DNA of 64,000 nt from Streptococcus pneumoniae (lineage in GTDB: Bacteria > Bacillota > Bacilli > Lactobacillales > Streptococcaceae), in NCBI RefSeq assembly GCF_001347015.1, contig NZ_CFGI01000002.1:186001-250000 (forward strand). Direction: 5' to 3'. The notes under the pieces are model-generated. The model was not told the DNA's origin. It made no database searches and saw only the letters and a program-made list of their open reading frames with translations. The position numbers were made by a program, and so were the translations under genes. Shown here in pieces: positions 1-7,307 of the stretch (position 1 is its first letter; each line of letters starts with the position of its first letter).

Positions 1-15
1 TTGCCATTTTTTCAT
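1..15 (-). CDS. Start of a gene cut by the window edge, probable thioredoxin-like lipoprotein
   Basis: Only the first five codons (MKKWQ) are inside the window, but the ATG at 15 is preceded by a good AGGAA ribosome binding site at a 7-8 base distance and it follows ccdA closely in the same direction. In pneumococci ccdA1 is followed by a surface thioredoxin (Etrx1) and then msrAB, so this is the expected partner that would receive electrons from CcdA. The identity is inferred only from context. Confidence 0.5.
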
Positions 16-35
16 ACTGATATTCCTTTCCATTT

Positions 36-746
36 TTATTCAAATAATTGACTTAAAATTGAAGCATTTCCAAATAGAACCAAGAGTCCCATCACAATAA
101 TGAGAAAACCACCCACTTTTTTGAGAATCCCGAGATAGGGATGAAGTTTTCGGAAATGTTTCAAAACATAACTAGAGGCCAGAGCTAGAACCAAAAATGG
201 TAGCGCCAAACCCAACGTGTACACCAACATGAGACCCGCTCCCTGCCAAGCACCTGAGCCACCTGAAGCCGCCAAGGCTAAAACAGACCCCAGAACCGGC
301 CCTACACAAGGCGTCCAAGCAAAACTAAAGGTCAAGCCCAATAAAAATGCCTGACTATACCCCTTACCATTTTGCCCCTGTCCTTGCAGTTGTAACCTCT
401 TTTCCTTATAAAGCCCCTTAAAGTGTAGAATCTCCATCTGGTGCAAGCCTAAGAGAATGATAACCGCACCCGTCACATATTGGAACCAAGAAGCATAAAG
501 CAAATCGCCTAAAAAACCAGCTCCATAGCCCAACAAAATAAAGATAAAGGAAATTCCTGCTATAAAGGCCAGCGTTCGCAATAAACTAGTAACTGAGATT
601 GAAAATTTGCCACTAGAAGCCTGAGCACCATCCTTATCATCTAGTAACACCCCTGCATAAACTGGTAACAAGGGTAAGATACAAGGAGAAAAGAAGGATA
701 GAATCCCTGCCAAAAAGACACTTAGAAAAAAGAAAATATGACCCAT
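36..746 (-). CDS. ccdA: CcdA-family thiol-disulfide electron transporter
   Basis: Integral membrane protein of 236 aa that passes reducing equivalents from cytoplasmic thioredoxin to extracytoplasmic thiol proteins. About six hydrophobic segments are visible. The two family cysteines are present in their usual contexts: SPCILPLLPVY (Cys22) and WTPCVGP (Cys147). The ATG is preceded by an AGGAGG-type Shine-Dalgarno at 751-758. The short gap to the next leftward gene suggests an operon with a surface thioredoxin and, from pneumococcal precedent, a methionine sulfoxide reductase. No cytochrome c genes are present, which fits the redox-repair role rather than cytochrome maturation. Confidence 0.93.
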   Translation of the reverse strand: MGHIFFFLSVFLAGILSFFSPCILPLLPVYAGVLLDDKDGAQASSGKFSISVTSLLRTLAFIAGISFIFILLGYGAGFLGDLLYASWFQYVTGAVIILLGLHQMEILHFKGLYKEKRLQLQGQGQNGKGYSQAFLLGLTFSFAWTPCVGPVLGSVLALAASGGSGAWQGAGLMLVYTLGLALPFLVLALASSYVLKHFRKLHPYLGILKKVGGFLIIVMGLLVLFGNASILSQLFE

Positions 747-778
747 AAAGTTCCTCCTATCATTTTATTGATAGATTT

Positions 779-784
779 ATTATA
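779..784 (-). promoter_or_regulatory. -10 box upstream of ccdA
   Basis: On the minus strand there is a perfect TATAAT at 779-784, about 33 bases before the ccdA ATG, with only a weak T-rich -35 region 17 bases upstream. Assigned by position and consensus only. Confidence 0.5.
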
Positions 785-882
785 CTCCTTCCATTTTCGA
801 AAAAACAGGGATAATGATAGGGAAAAATAGGAATTTAATCAGATGATTTAGAAATCTTAGACAAAAAACTGTCAAAGCACAA

Positions 883-928
883 AAACGCATAATATCAAGG
901 TTCTATAAAGCCTTAATATTATGCGCTT
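883..928 (-). terminator. Terminator after the yihY gene
   Basis: A 15-bp near-perfect stem (arms 886-900 and 911-925) lies 18 bases beyond the yihY stop. Read leftwards it is followed by a T-run, so it fits a Rho-independent terminator for yihY. A closely similar hairpin core (CGCATAATAT) is reused at 18871-18917. Confidence 0.8.
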
Positions 929-945
929 TTGTAATAGATAAATAG

Positions 946-1806
946 TTAATCTTTTCTAAAGCTCGGATCTTTCAAACTCTGAACACTGGCATTGATCACC
1001 GCGCCTAGGATAACAATTTTAGCAATCAAGATAAACCAAAACATCATAACAACAAGAAGAACTGAACCTAAAATTCGGACGTCCACTAAATGATGGACAT
1101 AGTAATTGAGATAACTAGAGAACAGAGTTAGTAAACCTAAAATCACTAAGAGAACAAAGGCACTGCCTGGTAGGGTATAACTAAGTTTCCTGTTAGATAG
1201 ATTGGGAAGAAAATAATAAAGCATGACCAAGATAGCAAAGAGCAGGGCGTAAGTCAGAGGACCTGCCAACCCTTGTAAAGCCTGATAGATAATGCCATCT
1301 TTTGTCCAATAATGAGCAAGTAAATCCAAAATCATCTGCCCAAATAAGCTCAAAAACAAGGCAAACGCAAAGAGGAGCTGCAAGCCAAAACTGACTAGGA
1401 GACTCACCATCTGATAGGAAATAAGTCCACGACTCTTTTCGACGCCATAAGCCTTGTTAAAAGCTTTTTGCAAGAAATTCATAGATTTTGAAAAACTCCA
1501 TAGCGCCGACAAGACAGAAAAACTCAATAAACCTGTTGAAGGTTGGGTCAAGACTTCTCTGGCTATTTTTTCCACACCTTCATAGAGGCTTGGGGGCAGG
1601 ACGTCTTTCACAAAGCCCAGAAATTCTCCCACAGGAATCTGAAAATAGGGGAGGATATTGACCACCACCAAAAGAAGTGGAAAAATTGAAATCAACCAAT
1701 AGTAGGCCACTGCGACACTGGTCAACTCACTATCTGATGCTTGATAATAATGCAAAAAAGCTTTTAATAGAGGCTTGTCTATCAGCTCTTTCCACCACTT
1801 TTTCAT
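946..1806 (-). CDS. YihY/BrkB-family inner membrane protein
   Basis: 286-aa polytopic membrane protein of the YihY family (once misnamed ribonuclease BN). It opens with an amphipathic segment, then the typical AVAYYWLISIFPLLL first membrane helix and five further hydrophobic stretches, ending in a charged tail. The start is set at the ATG at 1806 because AAGGAG lies six bases upstream. A GTG at 1821 would place that Shine-Dalgarno inside the coding region. It may be the last cistron of the leftward operon that begins at ytqA, separated from the antiporter by a BOX element. Biochemical function of the family is not settled. Confidence 0.88.
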   Translation of the reverse strand: MKKWWKELIDKPLLKAFLHYYQASDSELTSVAVAYYWLISIFPLLLVVVNILPYFQIPVGEFLGFVKDVLPPSLYEGVEKIAREVLTQPSTGLLSFSVLSALWSFSKSMNFLQKAFNKAYGVEKSRGLISYQMVSLLVSFGLQLLFAFALFLSLFGQMILDLLAHYWTKDGIIYQALQGLAGPLTYALLFAILVMLYYFLPNLSNRKLSYTLPGSAFVLLVILGLLTLFSSYLNYYVHHLVDVRILGSVLLVVMMFWFILIAKIVILGAVINASVQSLKDPSFRKD

Positions 1807-1830
1807 GTCACACTCCTTCACTTATAATCT

Positions 1831-1981
1831 TATACTCGATGAAAATCAAATAGCAAACTAGGAAGCTAGCCGCAGGTTGCTCAAAGCCCTGCTTTGAGGT
1901 TGTAGATGAAACTGACCAAGTCAGTCACATATATAATCCAAGGCGACGCTGACGTGGTTTGAAGAGATTTTCGAAGAGTAT
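1831..1981 (-). repeat. BOX element (A-B-C)
   Basis: About 150 bp with the boxA end (AAATCTCTTC motif, antisense here) at the right and the boxC end (TTTTCAT-TGAGTATA type) at the left. The boxA part carries the GCGTCGCCTTG motif complement. Its A end is 3 bp from the stop codon of the antiporter gene, and it separates that gene from yihY. Confidence 0.93.
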
Positions 1982-1984
1982 TAA

Positions 1985-4039
1985 CTAATTTCTTCTTACC
2001 AATTCCACCATATCATAAGGCAGGGTATTGGCAGCTTCCTTCAGAGAATAGTTCTCTAAGTTATTGACATTTTGTCGTAACTTCTTGGCATACTTGGTCG
2101 TAATCAATCGTTTTTCTTCGTATTCGAAAATCAACTTGCGCTCCAGATAATATCCTCTCAGCATTTCATCGATATTGTTGGGCTTGACGCGATTGATAAC
2201 CCGTTCGACAAAGGCACCACTGCTGATAATAGCTGTTTCACGAAGACGAGACTCCTGCATAAAACTAATCAAAGAGCGTCTATAGACTCCCTTCAGGTTT
2301 TCCAAACTTTCAATAATCATCTCTGTATTAGCAAGATAGAGCTCTGCTATTTGGTCATAATCAAGAGCACGGAGACGGCTTTGCTCCTTGTTCTTCCAGC
2401 TACGGAAGGTCTTTCCGAGAGTAAAAACTTCATGAAGGAGAAAACGTAAAATCCGCAAAGAAACAAGGAAATAATAGGTCAACCTTGAGGCAAGTTTACG
2501 ATTGATGCCTCGTTCTATATTTTTCAGATAACGTTGGTAAACTCGGTAAGCACGATTGCTAATGTTCCCCTCTTCATAGGCCTGTTCCAATCCATCACTT
2601 TCAATACTAAGAATCAAGAGTTTCAAAGCAGCCCAGTCTTCTTGATCATCCTGGTTTTCTTGGCTTAAAATGAGATTTTCAATACGTCCATGATAATTGT
2701 CAATAGCCGCATAGAGGGGAAGTTTATTTCTAGTATCTTCCAACTCTTTTTCCAACTCTATCGTTACTTCATTCAAAATACCGATATGCATGAGATAGTC
2801 CTTGCTTTCCTCCTCTTCATCAGAAAGATGAGGCAAGACCACGAGGCCTGTTAAAAAGCTTACAAGCGTCACACCTGCGACAAGGAAAAGCAAGAGAGGA
2901 TACTCCTGTTCTAGATTACTTGGTATCAGAAGGATCGTAGCAATCGACACCGTTCCCTTAACTCCTGAGAAGGTCAAGAGAAGCATATCCTTCATATACT
3001 TATTTAGCTTTTTCTTGAGGCGTCTAGTCCTATAGGCATAATAGCCATAAATCATGACAAAACGAATAGCAAAGAGGACAAAGGTAAGTGCTATAAGAGA
3101 TAGCAGCAAGAGTAGAGGATTATAGATTGGATTGGTCAAGATAGGCTCTGCTATCATTTCCAACTCCATCCCTAAAATCACAAAGACAGAACCGTTGAGC
3201 ATAAAGTTCACTGTGTGCCAGACCGTCTCGGTCACCGTATCCACTTGGGCTTCGAGGAGCGTGATTTTCTTGAAGCGACTTGCCTTTAAAATCCCAGCAA
3301 CTACAACGGCAATAATCCCTGAAACGTGGACTTCTTCTGCCAGGAAGAAGGTTACCAAGGGCAAACTCAATTCCAGAAGGAGCTCACTAGCAATATCCGT
3401 TGCTCTCACACTTAGCAAGAAACTATGGAGGAAACGGTTGGTCATGGCTGTTAAAAAGCCAATCAAAAAACCACCTAGGATTGAAAAGATGAGCGAACTA
3501 CTAGCTTGCCCAAGGGAAAAGGCTCCTGTTGTCCAAGCTGTCAAAGCTACCTGAAAGGCCACCAAACCAGATGCATCATTCAAGAGTCCTTCACCCTTAA
3601 GGATATTAGACACGCGCTTTGGAAAGCTAAAGCGCTCCGAAAGAGAGGCAAAGGCCACCAAATCCGTAGGGCCAAGTGCCGCCCCAACAGCCAAGCAAGC
3701 CGCCAAGGGAAGACTGAACCAAAGAAGATGGGCCAAGCCACCCAAACTCAGGGTCGAGATAAAAATCACTGGAAATATGAGATAGATAATGATTCGCCAG
3801 TGTTTTAAAATAGCCGTAATATCCGCTTCTTCCGACTCTCGGAAAAGTAAGGGCCCGATAACCAGTGCCAAAAACAACTCTGTATTGAGGTGAAAGTCGG
3901 TATTGGGTAAAAAGAGACCAATCACAATTCCCAAAAGAATCTGCACCAAAGGGAGAGGCAAAAAGGGCAGGAGCTTATTGGTTGTACTTGAAACAATCAA
4001 GACCAGTAAAAACAGGATGAGGTAAATCAGTAATTCCAC
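1985..4039 (-). CDS. Na+/H+ antiporter, CPA1/NhaP family
   Basis: 684-aa monovalent cation:proton antiporter. About twelve membrane segments occupy residues 1-410. The CPA1 hallmark sequences GPTDLVAFASL (about residue 115) and GEGLLNDASGLVAF (about residue 145) are present; they carry the Asp residues of the ion pathway. A long charged cytosolic tail (about 270 aa) follows and probably senses pH or ions. The start codon is GTG, chosen because AGGAGG sits six bases upstream at 4045-4050; it follows the stop of the small gene at 4051 by 11 bases, so the two are cotranscribed. Likely role is sodium and pH homeostasis. Confidence 0.92.
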   Translation of the reverse strand: MELLIYLILFLLVLIVSSTTNKLLPFLPLPLVQILLGIVIGLFLPNTDFHLNTELFLALVIGPLLFRESEEADITAILKHWRIIIYLIFPVIFISTLSLGGLAHLLWFSLPLAACLAVGAALGPTDLVAFASLSERFSFPKRVSNILKGEGLLNDASGLVAFQVALTAWTTGAFSLGQASSSLIFSILGGFLIGFLTAMTNRFLHSFLLSVRATDIASELLLELSLPLVTFFLAEEVHVSGIIAVVVAGILKASRFKKITLLEAQVDTVTETVWHTVNFMLNGSVFVILGMELEMIAEPILTNPIYNPLLLLLSLIALTFVLFAIRFVMIYGYYAYRTRRLKKKLNKYMKDMLLLTFSGVKGTVSIATILLIPSNLEQEYPLLLFLVAGVTLVSFLTGLVVLPHLSDEEEESKDYLMHIGILNEVTIELEKELEDTRNKLPLYAAIDNYHGRIENLILSQENQDDQEDWAALKLLILSIESDGLEQAYEEGNISNRAYRVYQRYLKNIERGINRKLASRLTYYFLVSLRILRFLLHEVFTLGKTFRSWKNKEQSRLRALDYDQIAELYLANTEMIIESLENLKGVYRRSLISFMQESRLRETAIISSGAFVERVINRVKPNNIDEMLRGYYLERKLIFEYEEKRLITTKYAKKLRQNVNNLENYSLKEAANTLPYDMVELVRRN

Positions 4040-4050
4040 GCACGTCCTCC

Positions 4051-4305
4051 TTAATCTTTTTTACAACAAGATTCAAAAATCTCCTTCTGCTCTTTGATTT
4101 TTTGGTCAATCTTGGAACAGTCTTTGTGCTCAATTTTTCTCTGGCACCGTTCCATTTCAAGAGCAACTAATTTTTTCTTGATTTTAAGCATTTTTTTGCT
4201 CATATGCGCTTGGTCTAACACACCCACCGCTCGTTCGTGGTGGGTTGATTCAACAAAATTCTGGCGCATGGCATCCAGCTTTTCACGTAGGTATTGTTTA
4301 TCCAT
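4051..4305 (-). CDS. Small charged helical protein of unknown function
   Basis: 84 aa, very rich in Lys, Glu and Gln, predicted mostly alpha-helical, with the C-terminal sequence FESCCKKD that gives a vicinal cysteine pair. The ATG overlaps the last eight bases of the MnmM-like gene (ATGGATAA), and its own Shine-Dalgarno is weak, so translation is probably coupled. I do not recognise a family. The double cysteine near the C terminus could bind metal or take part in redox control, but that is speculation. Confidence 0.8.
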   Translation of the reverse strand: MDKQYLREKLDAMRQNFVESTHHERAVGVLDQAHMSKKMLKIKKKLVALEMERCQRKIEHKDCSKIDQKIKEQKEIFESCCKKD

Positions 4306-4855
4306 GTCTATATCTCTCTAATTTTTCAATCATTACTAAAAATGGTGGATTGTTGACTTGGTTTAAAGTTCGGTAAATAGTAGCTGTATACTCTTGTTGG
4401 TTCAACTGGCTAACAAAATCCAAGACAGCATCTTTCTCGAGGTCGCCTCCTTCATGACCATAGTAGATCATAATAGCAATCCGTCCCCCTTTGACAAGTA
4501 AGCTACACAGCTTTTCTAATGCTTCAATCGTTGTCTGAGGTTGGGTAATGACAGACTTATCAGCTGACGGCAAATAGCCCAGATTAAAAATCCCTGCCTT
4601 GGCTTCTGTCACAAACTGATCCAATGTCTCATGGCCTTGCAAGATTAACTGGGCATTTGTGTAACCAGCCTGCTCCAAACGCTCTAGGGTCTTTTCCAAG
4701 GCTTGCTCCTGAATATCAAAAGCATAGACTTGCTTAGCTATCTTGGCTAGAAAAAGCGTGTCATGACCATTTCCCATAGTCGCATCCACTACGATATCCT
4801 CTTTTGTCACTACCTCAGCCAAAAAATCATGTGCCATCTCAAGTGGTCTTTTCAT
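4298..4855 (-). CDS. mnmM: tRNA mnm5s2U34 methyltransferase-like protein (MnmM/YtqB)
   Basis: 185-aa class I SAM-dependent methyltransferase. The motif I region reads DIVVDATMGNGHDTLFLA, which is the diagnostic YtqB/MnmM version of the SAM-binding loop; YFGYLPSADK-type residues (NLGYLPSADK) follow near residue 98. Members of this family install the final methyl group of mnm5s2U at the tRNA wobble position in Gram-positive bacteria. The start is the ATG at 4855 with AGGAG at 4863-4867; an in-frame TTG at 4861 is too close to that site. Overlaps both neighbours, indicating a tight operon with the YtqA-like gene. Confidence 0.85.
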   Translation of the reverse strand: MKRPLEMAHDFLAEVVTKEDIVVDATMGNGHDTLFLAKIAKQVYAFDIQEQALEKTLERLEQAGYTNAQLILQGHETLDQFVTEAKAGIFNLGYLPSADKSVITQPQTTIEALEKLCSLLVKGGRIAIMIYYGHEGGDLEKDAVLDFVSQLNQQEYTATIYRTLNQVNNPPFLVMIEKLERYRHG

Positions 4856-5786
4856 TTTCAAACTCCTGTTTTACAGCCTTGCATCCTTGAACACTTCCAC
4901 GACGTCGCATCTCCATCTCAATGCTATTGAGAACTTCCCATTTATTGAGGCTCCACATAGGACCAATCAGCATATCCCTAGGTGCATCTCCTGTGATTCG
5001 ATGGATGACGATATGCTTGGGAATGATTTCCAGTTGATCACAGATAACCTTTACATATTCGTCCTGACTCATCAACTGTAAACGTCCCTCGTGGTAATCT
5101 CGTTGCATACGTGTATTTGTCATAAGATGGAGCAAATGCAGTTTAATCCCTTGAATATCGTTATCCGTAACACAGCGGCGGACATTTTCAATCATCATCT
5201 CATGGGTTTCACCAGGCAATCCATTGATCAAATGAGAAACAATCTCAATCTTGGGATACTTTCTCAAACGCTTGACCGTTTCCACGTACAACTCATAGGA
5301 GTGGGCACGGTTAATCAGGTCAGAAGTTGTTTCATAAGTGGTCTGCAATCCCAATTCAACCGTCACATGCATGCGCTCCGACAACTCAGCCAAATACTCG
5401 ATAGTTTCATCGGGTAAACAGTCTGGCCGCGTTCCAATATTGATTCCTACTACACCTGGCTCATTGATAGCCTGCTCATAGCGCTCTCGGATGACTTCCA
5501 CCTTTTCATGGGTGTTGGTAAAATTTTGAAAATAAACCAGATACTTCTGCACATCTGGCCACTTACGGTGCATAAAGTCAATTTCCTTATAAAATTGCTC
5601 ACGGATAGGCGCATCCGGTGCTACAATAGCATCTCCAGAACCTGAAACCGTACAAAAAGTACAGCCTCCATGAGCCACAGTTCCATCACGATTGGGACAG
5701 TCAAATCCCGCATCAATAGGGACTTTAAAGGTCTTTTCTCCAAAGAGTTTTCGATAATAATCATTCAAGGTATTATAAGATTTCAT
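4839..5786 (-). CDS. Radical SAM protein, YtqA/TIGR01212 family
   Basis: 315-aa radical SAM enzyme. The cluster-binding region reads CPNRDGTVAHGGCTFC, the extended-spacing cysteine motif of the YtqA group, followed by the glycine-rich stretches GINIGTRPDCLP and HLINGLPGETHEMM. Members are found next to mnmM in Firmicutes, here too with a 17-base overlap, which suggests a shared role in RNA modification. The reading frame is open for 59 more codons upstream, but these run through a strong promoter (TATAAT at 5794-5799), so the ATG at 5786 was chosen. It lies 7 bases after the -10 box, so the mRNA may be leaderless. Confidence 0.85.
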   Translation of the reverse strand: MKSYNTLNDYYRKLFGEKTFKVPIDAGFDCPNRDGTVAHGGCTFCTVSGSGDAIVAPDAPIREQFYKEIDFMHRKWPDVQKYLVYFQNFTNTHEKVEVIRERYEQAINEPGVVGINIGTRPDCLPDETIEYLAELSERMHVTVELGLQTTYETTSDLINRAHSYELYVETVKRLRKYPKIEIVSHLINGLPGETHEMMIENVRRCVTDNDIQGIKLHLLHLMTNTRMQRDYHEGRLQLMSQDEYVKVICDQLEIIPKHIVIHRITGDAPRDMLIGPMWSLNKWEVLNSIEMEMRRRGSVQGCKAVKQEFENEKTT

Positions 5787-5793
5787 AACCTTC

Positions 5794-5822
5794 ATTATAA
5801 CAAAAAACACCCACAATCTCAA
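5794..5822 (-). promoter_or_regulatory. Promoter of the ytqA-mnmM operon
   Basis: TTGAGA (5817-5822), 17-bp spacer, TATAAT (5794-5799), read leftwards. The expected transcription start is at about 5786-5787, i.e. on the A of the predicted start codon. Confidence 0.8.
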
Positions 5823-5857
5823 AAGCCTGACTTTCCTATAAATTCCTCTGTTTCTCG

Positions 5858-5886
5858 TTTCCATTAGCCATTTTTTATGATACAAT
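5858..5886 (+). promoter_or_regulatory. Promoter of the DUF3397-like gene
   Basis: TTTCCA (5858-5863), 17-bp spacer, extended -10 TGATACAAT ending at 5886. It is back-to-back with the leftward promoter at 5794-5822. The expected transcription start is at about 5893, which is an ATG. Confidence 0.65.
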
Positions 5887-5892
5887 ATGGAT

Positions 5893-6246
5893 ATGATTTT
5901 AATGAAATTAGCATCTATTTTATTATTGATACTGACCTTAGTCGTCTGCATTATCATAACCAAACTTTTTAGATTAAAAAAACTAGGACGAAACTTTGCG
6001 GATTTGGCTTTTCCAGTCTTAGTATTTGAATATTACTTGATTACAGCTAAAACCTTTACCCATAATTTTCTCCCTAGACTAGGCCTAGCCCTCTCACTCC
6101 TAGCCATTATCCTCGTTTTTTTCTTCCTTTTGAAAAAACGTAGCTTTTACTATCCTAAATTCATCAAATTCTTCTGGCGTGCAGGATTTTTATTAACCCT
6201 TGTCATGTATATAGAGATGATTGTTGAATTGATGGCTCAGAAATAA
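5893..6246 (+). CDS. Small membrane protein, DUF3397-like
   Basis: 117-aa protein with four hydrophobic segments; the layout and the central phrase NFADLAFPVLVFEYYLI resemble the DUF3397 family found near cell-division genes in Firmicutes. Three ATG codons (5887, 5893, 5902) are possible. None has a Shine-Dalgarno; 5893 coincides with the expected transcription start of the extended -10 promoter. A strong terminator follows, so it is a monocistronic unit. The function is unknown. Confidence 0.75.
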   Translation: MILMKLASILLLILTLVVCIIITKLFRLKKLGRNFADLAFPVLVFEYYLITAKTFTHNFLPRLGLALSLLAIILVFFFLLKKRSFYYPKFIKFFWRAGFLLTLVMYIEMIVELMAQK

Positions 6247-6260
6247 AAAAATGAAATCAA

Positions 6261-6304
6261 AAACACCTCAATCAAGCTGAAATACAGTGATTGAAGTGTT
6301 TTTT
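6261..6304 (+). terminator. Terminator after the DUF3397-like gene
   Basis: Stem AACACCTCAATCA / TGATTGAAGTGTT with one mismatch, followed by a T-run; 15 bases after the stop codon. Confidence 0.9.
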
Positions 6305-6328
6305 CTTTATATCTTTTTTAATAATTCT

Positions 6329-6480
6329 TATACTCAATGAAAATCAAAAAGCAAACTAGGAGGCTAGCCGCAGGTTGCTAAAAGCACTGCTTTTAGGTTG
6401 TAGATAGAACTGACGAAGTCAGCTCAAAACACGGTTTTGAGGTTTCAGATGGAAGCTGACGTAGTTTGAAGAGATTTTCA
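6329..6480 (-). repeat. BOX element (A-B-C, boxA end truncated)
   Basis: About 150 bp. boxC end at the left (6329), boxA end at the right, where the usual terminal CGAAGAGTA is missing. The B part contains TCAGCTCAAAACACGG-like sequence. The A end lies 7 bp from the stop codon of the next gene. Confidence 0.88.
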
Positions 6481-6487
6481 ATAATTC

Positions 6488-6796
6488 CTATTTCCTTTCT
6501 TTATCAGGAAATAGATAGGCAATACCTACACAAGCCAGCACACCTGCTCCAATTACCAAGCCACTTGAAATTGGCAAAAGGTCCAAAATTGCATTCGCAA
6601 TGATAAAGGCAATAATCAAACACATCAGACTAGTCTTATAGTCCTTTTTCAAAAGATTTTCTAGGGAAAAATAGAGGAACAGGCCTACCGGAATCAATGA
6701 CCAGAGGTTGACATTAAAATTTGGCCAGCCAACAGAACCAAAATACAATACTGTCGCTGCTGCTACTAAAAAGACAATCCCCAATAATTTTTTCAT
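6488..6796 (-). CDS. Small LiaF-like membrane protein
   Basis: 102 aa with four hydrophobic segments and a short charged tail (PDKERK). The arrangement (two helices, a KKDYK turn, two helices) resembles the LiaI/LiaF-type transmembrane domain, but the extracytoplasmic LiaF part is absent, so the family assignment is tentative. The ATG at 6796 has GGAG seven to eight bases upstream. The frame is open further upstream, but that part contains the gene's own promoter (6870-6898), leaving a 5' UTR of roughly 65 bases. Confidence 0.75.
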   Translation of the reverse strand: MKKLLGIVFLVAAATVLYFGSVGWPNFNVNLWSLIPVGLFLYFSLENLLKKDYKTSLMCLIIAFIIANAILDLLPISSGLVIGAGVLACVGIAYLFPDKERK

Positions 6797-6848
6797 TTGT
6801 TTATCTCCAATTTCTTTTTTAGGAACTTGAGTTATCTGATAGTGAGGC

Positions 6849-6938
6849 CTCACGTCCCTTACAAAAATCATTATAGCAGAGGTTAGTTTCAAGAACAAGT
6901 TCGTTTGCCTATCTGGTCTCTATATCGGTCTAAGTGGT
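6849..6938 (-). repeat. 90-bp promoter-bearing repeat, copy 1
   Basis: Matches 14645-14734 with three mismatches in 90 bases, same orientation. Read leftwards it contains an extended -10 (TGCTATAAT; TATAAT at 6870-6875) and a weak -35 (TTGTTC at 6893-6898) spaced by 17 bp. Here it is the natural promoter of the small membrane protein gene ending at 6488. Confidence 0.9.
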
Positions 6939-6983
6939 TGAATAATAGCCATAAAATAAGGAAGCAGGTGAAAAACTTCCTTC

Positions 6984-7026
6984 CAAATAAAAAGGAATTA
7001 AGCAACCAAACGCTACTTAATTCCTT
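6984..7026 (-). terminator. Terminator of prtA
   Basis: Perfect 11-bp inverted repeat (arms 6992-7002 and 7016-7026) followed, on the minus strand, by TTTTTATTT. It lies about 280 bases beyond the prtA stop, giving a long 3' UTR. Confidence 0.82.
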
Positions 7027-7081
7027 GAAATTGTCTCATCACCTCTATTAGCCTTTAAATTTTGATAGACTCTATTTTCTA

Positions 7082-7117
7082 ATCAATATGATCAATATGA
7101 TCAATATGACCAATATT
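7082..7117. repeat. Tandem 9-bp repeat in the prtA 3' UTR
   Basis: Three exact copies of ATCAATATG (7082-7108) followed by a degenerate fourth (ACCAATATT). It lies inside the 6939-7307 stretch without a gene, which otherwise holds only the prtA terminator and AT-rich sequence. Confidence 0.85.
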
Positions 7118-7307
7118 GTCAATACTAACCCTTTCAATCAATTCATTAGTTATCTAAACTAAGTCCATTAACAACTCCAAAAAGAGTATCAATAGTAAAG
7201 TAAACTAAATAATTGAGTTATAAATGGCTATTTTCACAAAACTGTTTCATCATCACACTATCTAATCTCAGTACACAAGCTATTTTTCTATAGCTTTTGT
7301 CTTCATC

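Noticed and set aside
3132-3808. Plus-strand open frames across the antiporter gene
   Set aside because: No ribosome binding sites, no domains, and antisense to a clear conserved gene.
5787-5963. A 59-codon N-terminal extension of the radical SAM protein
   Set aside because: It spans the promoter region and family members start at MKSYNTLND-like sequence.
6797-6898. A 34-codon N-terminal extension of the small membrane protein
   Set aside because: It contains the gene's promoter -10 and -35 boxes, and the ATG at 6796 has a good ribosome binding site.
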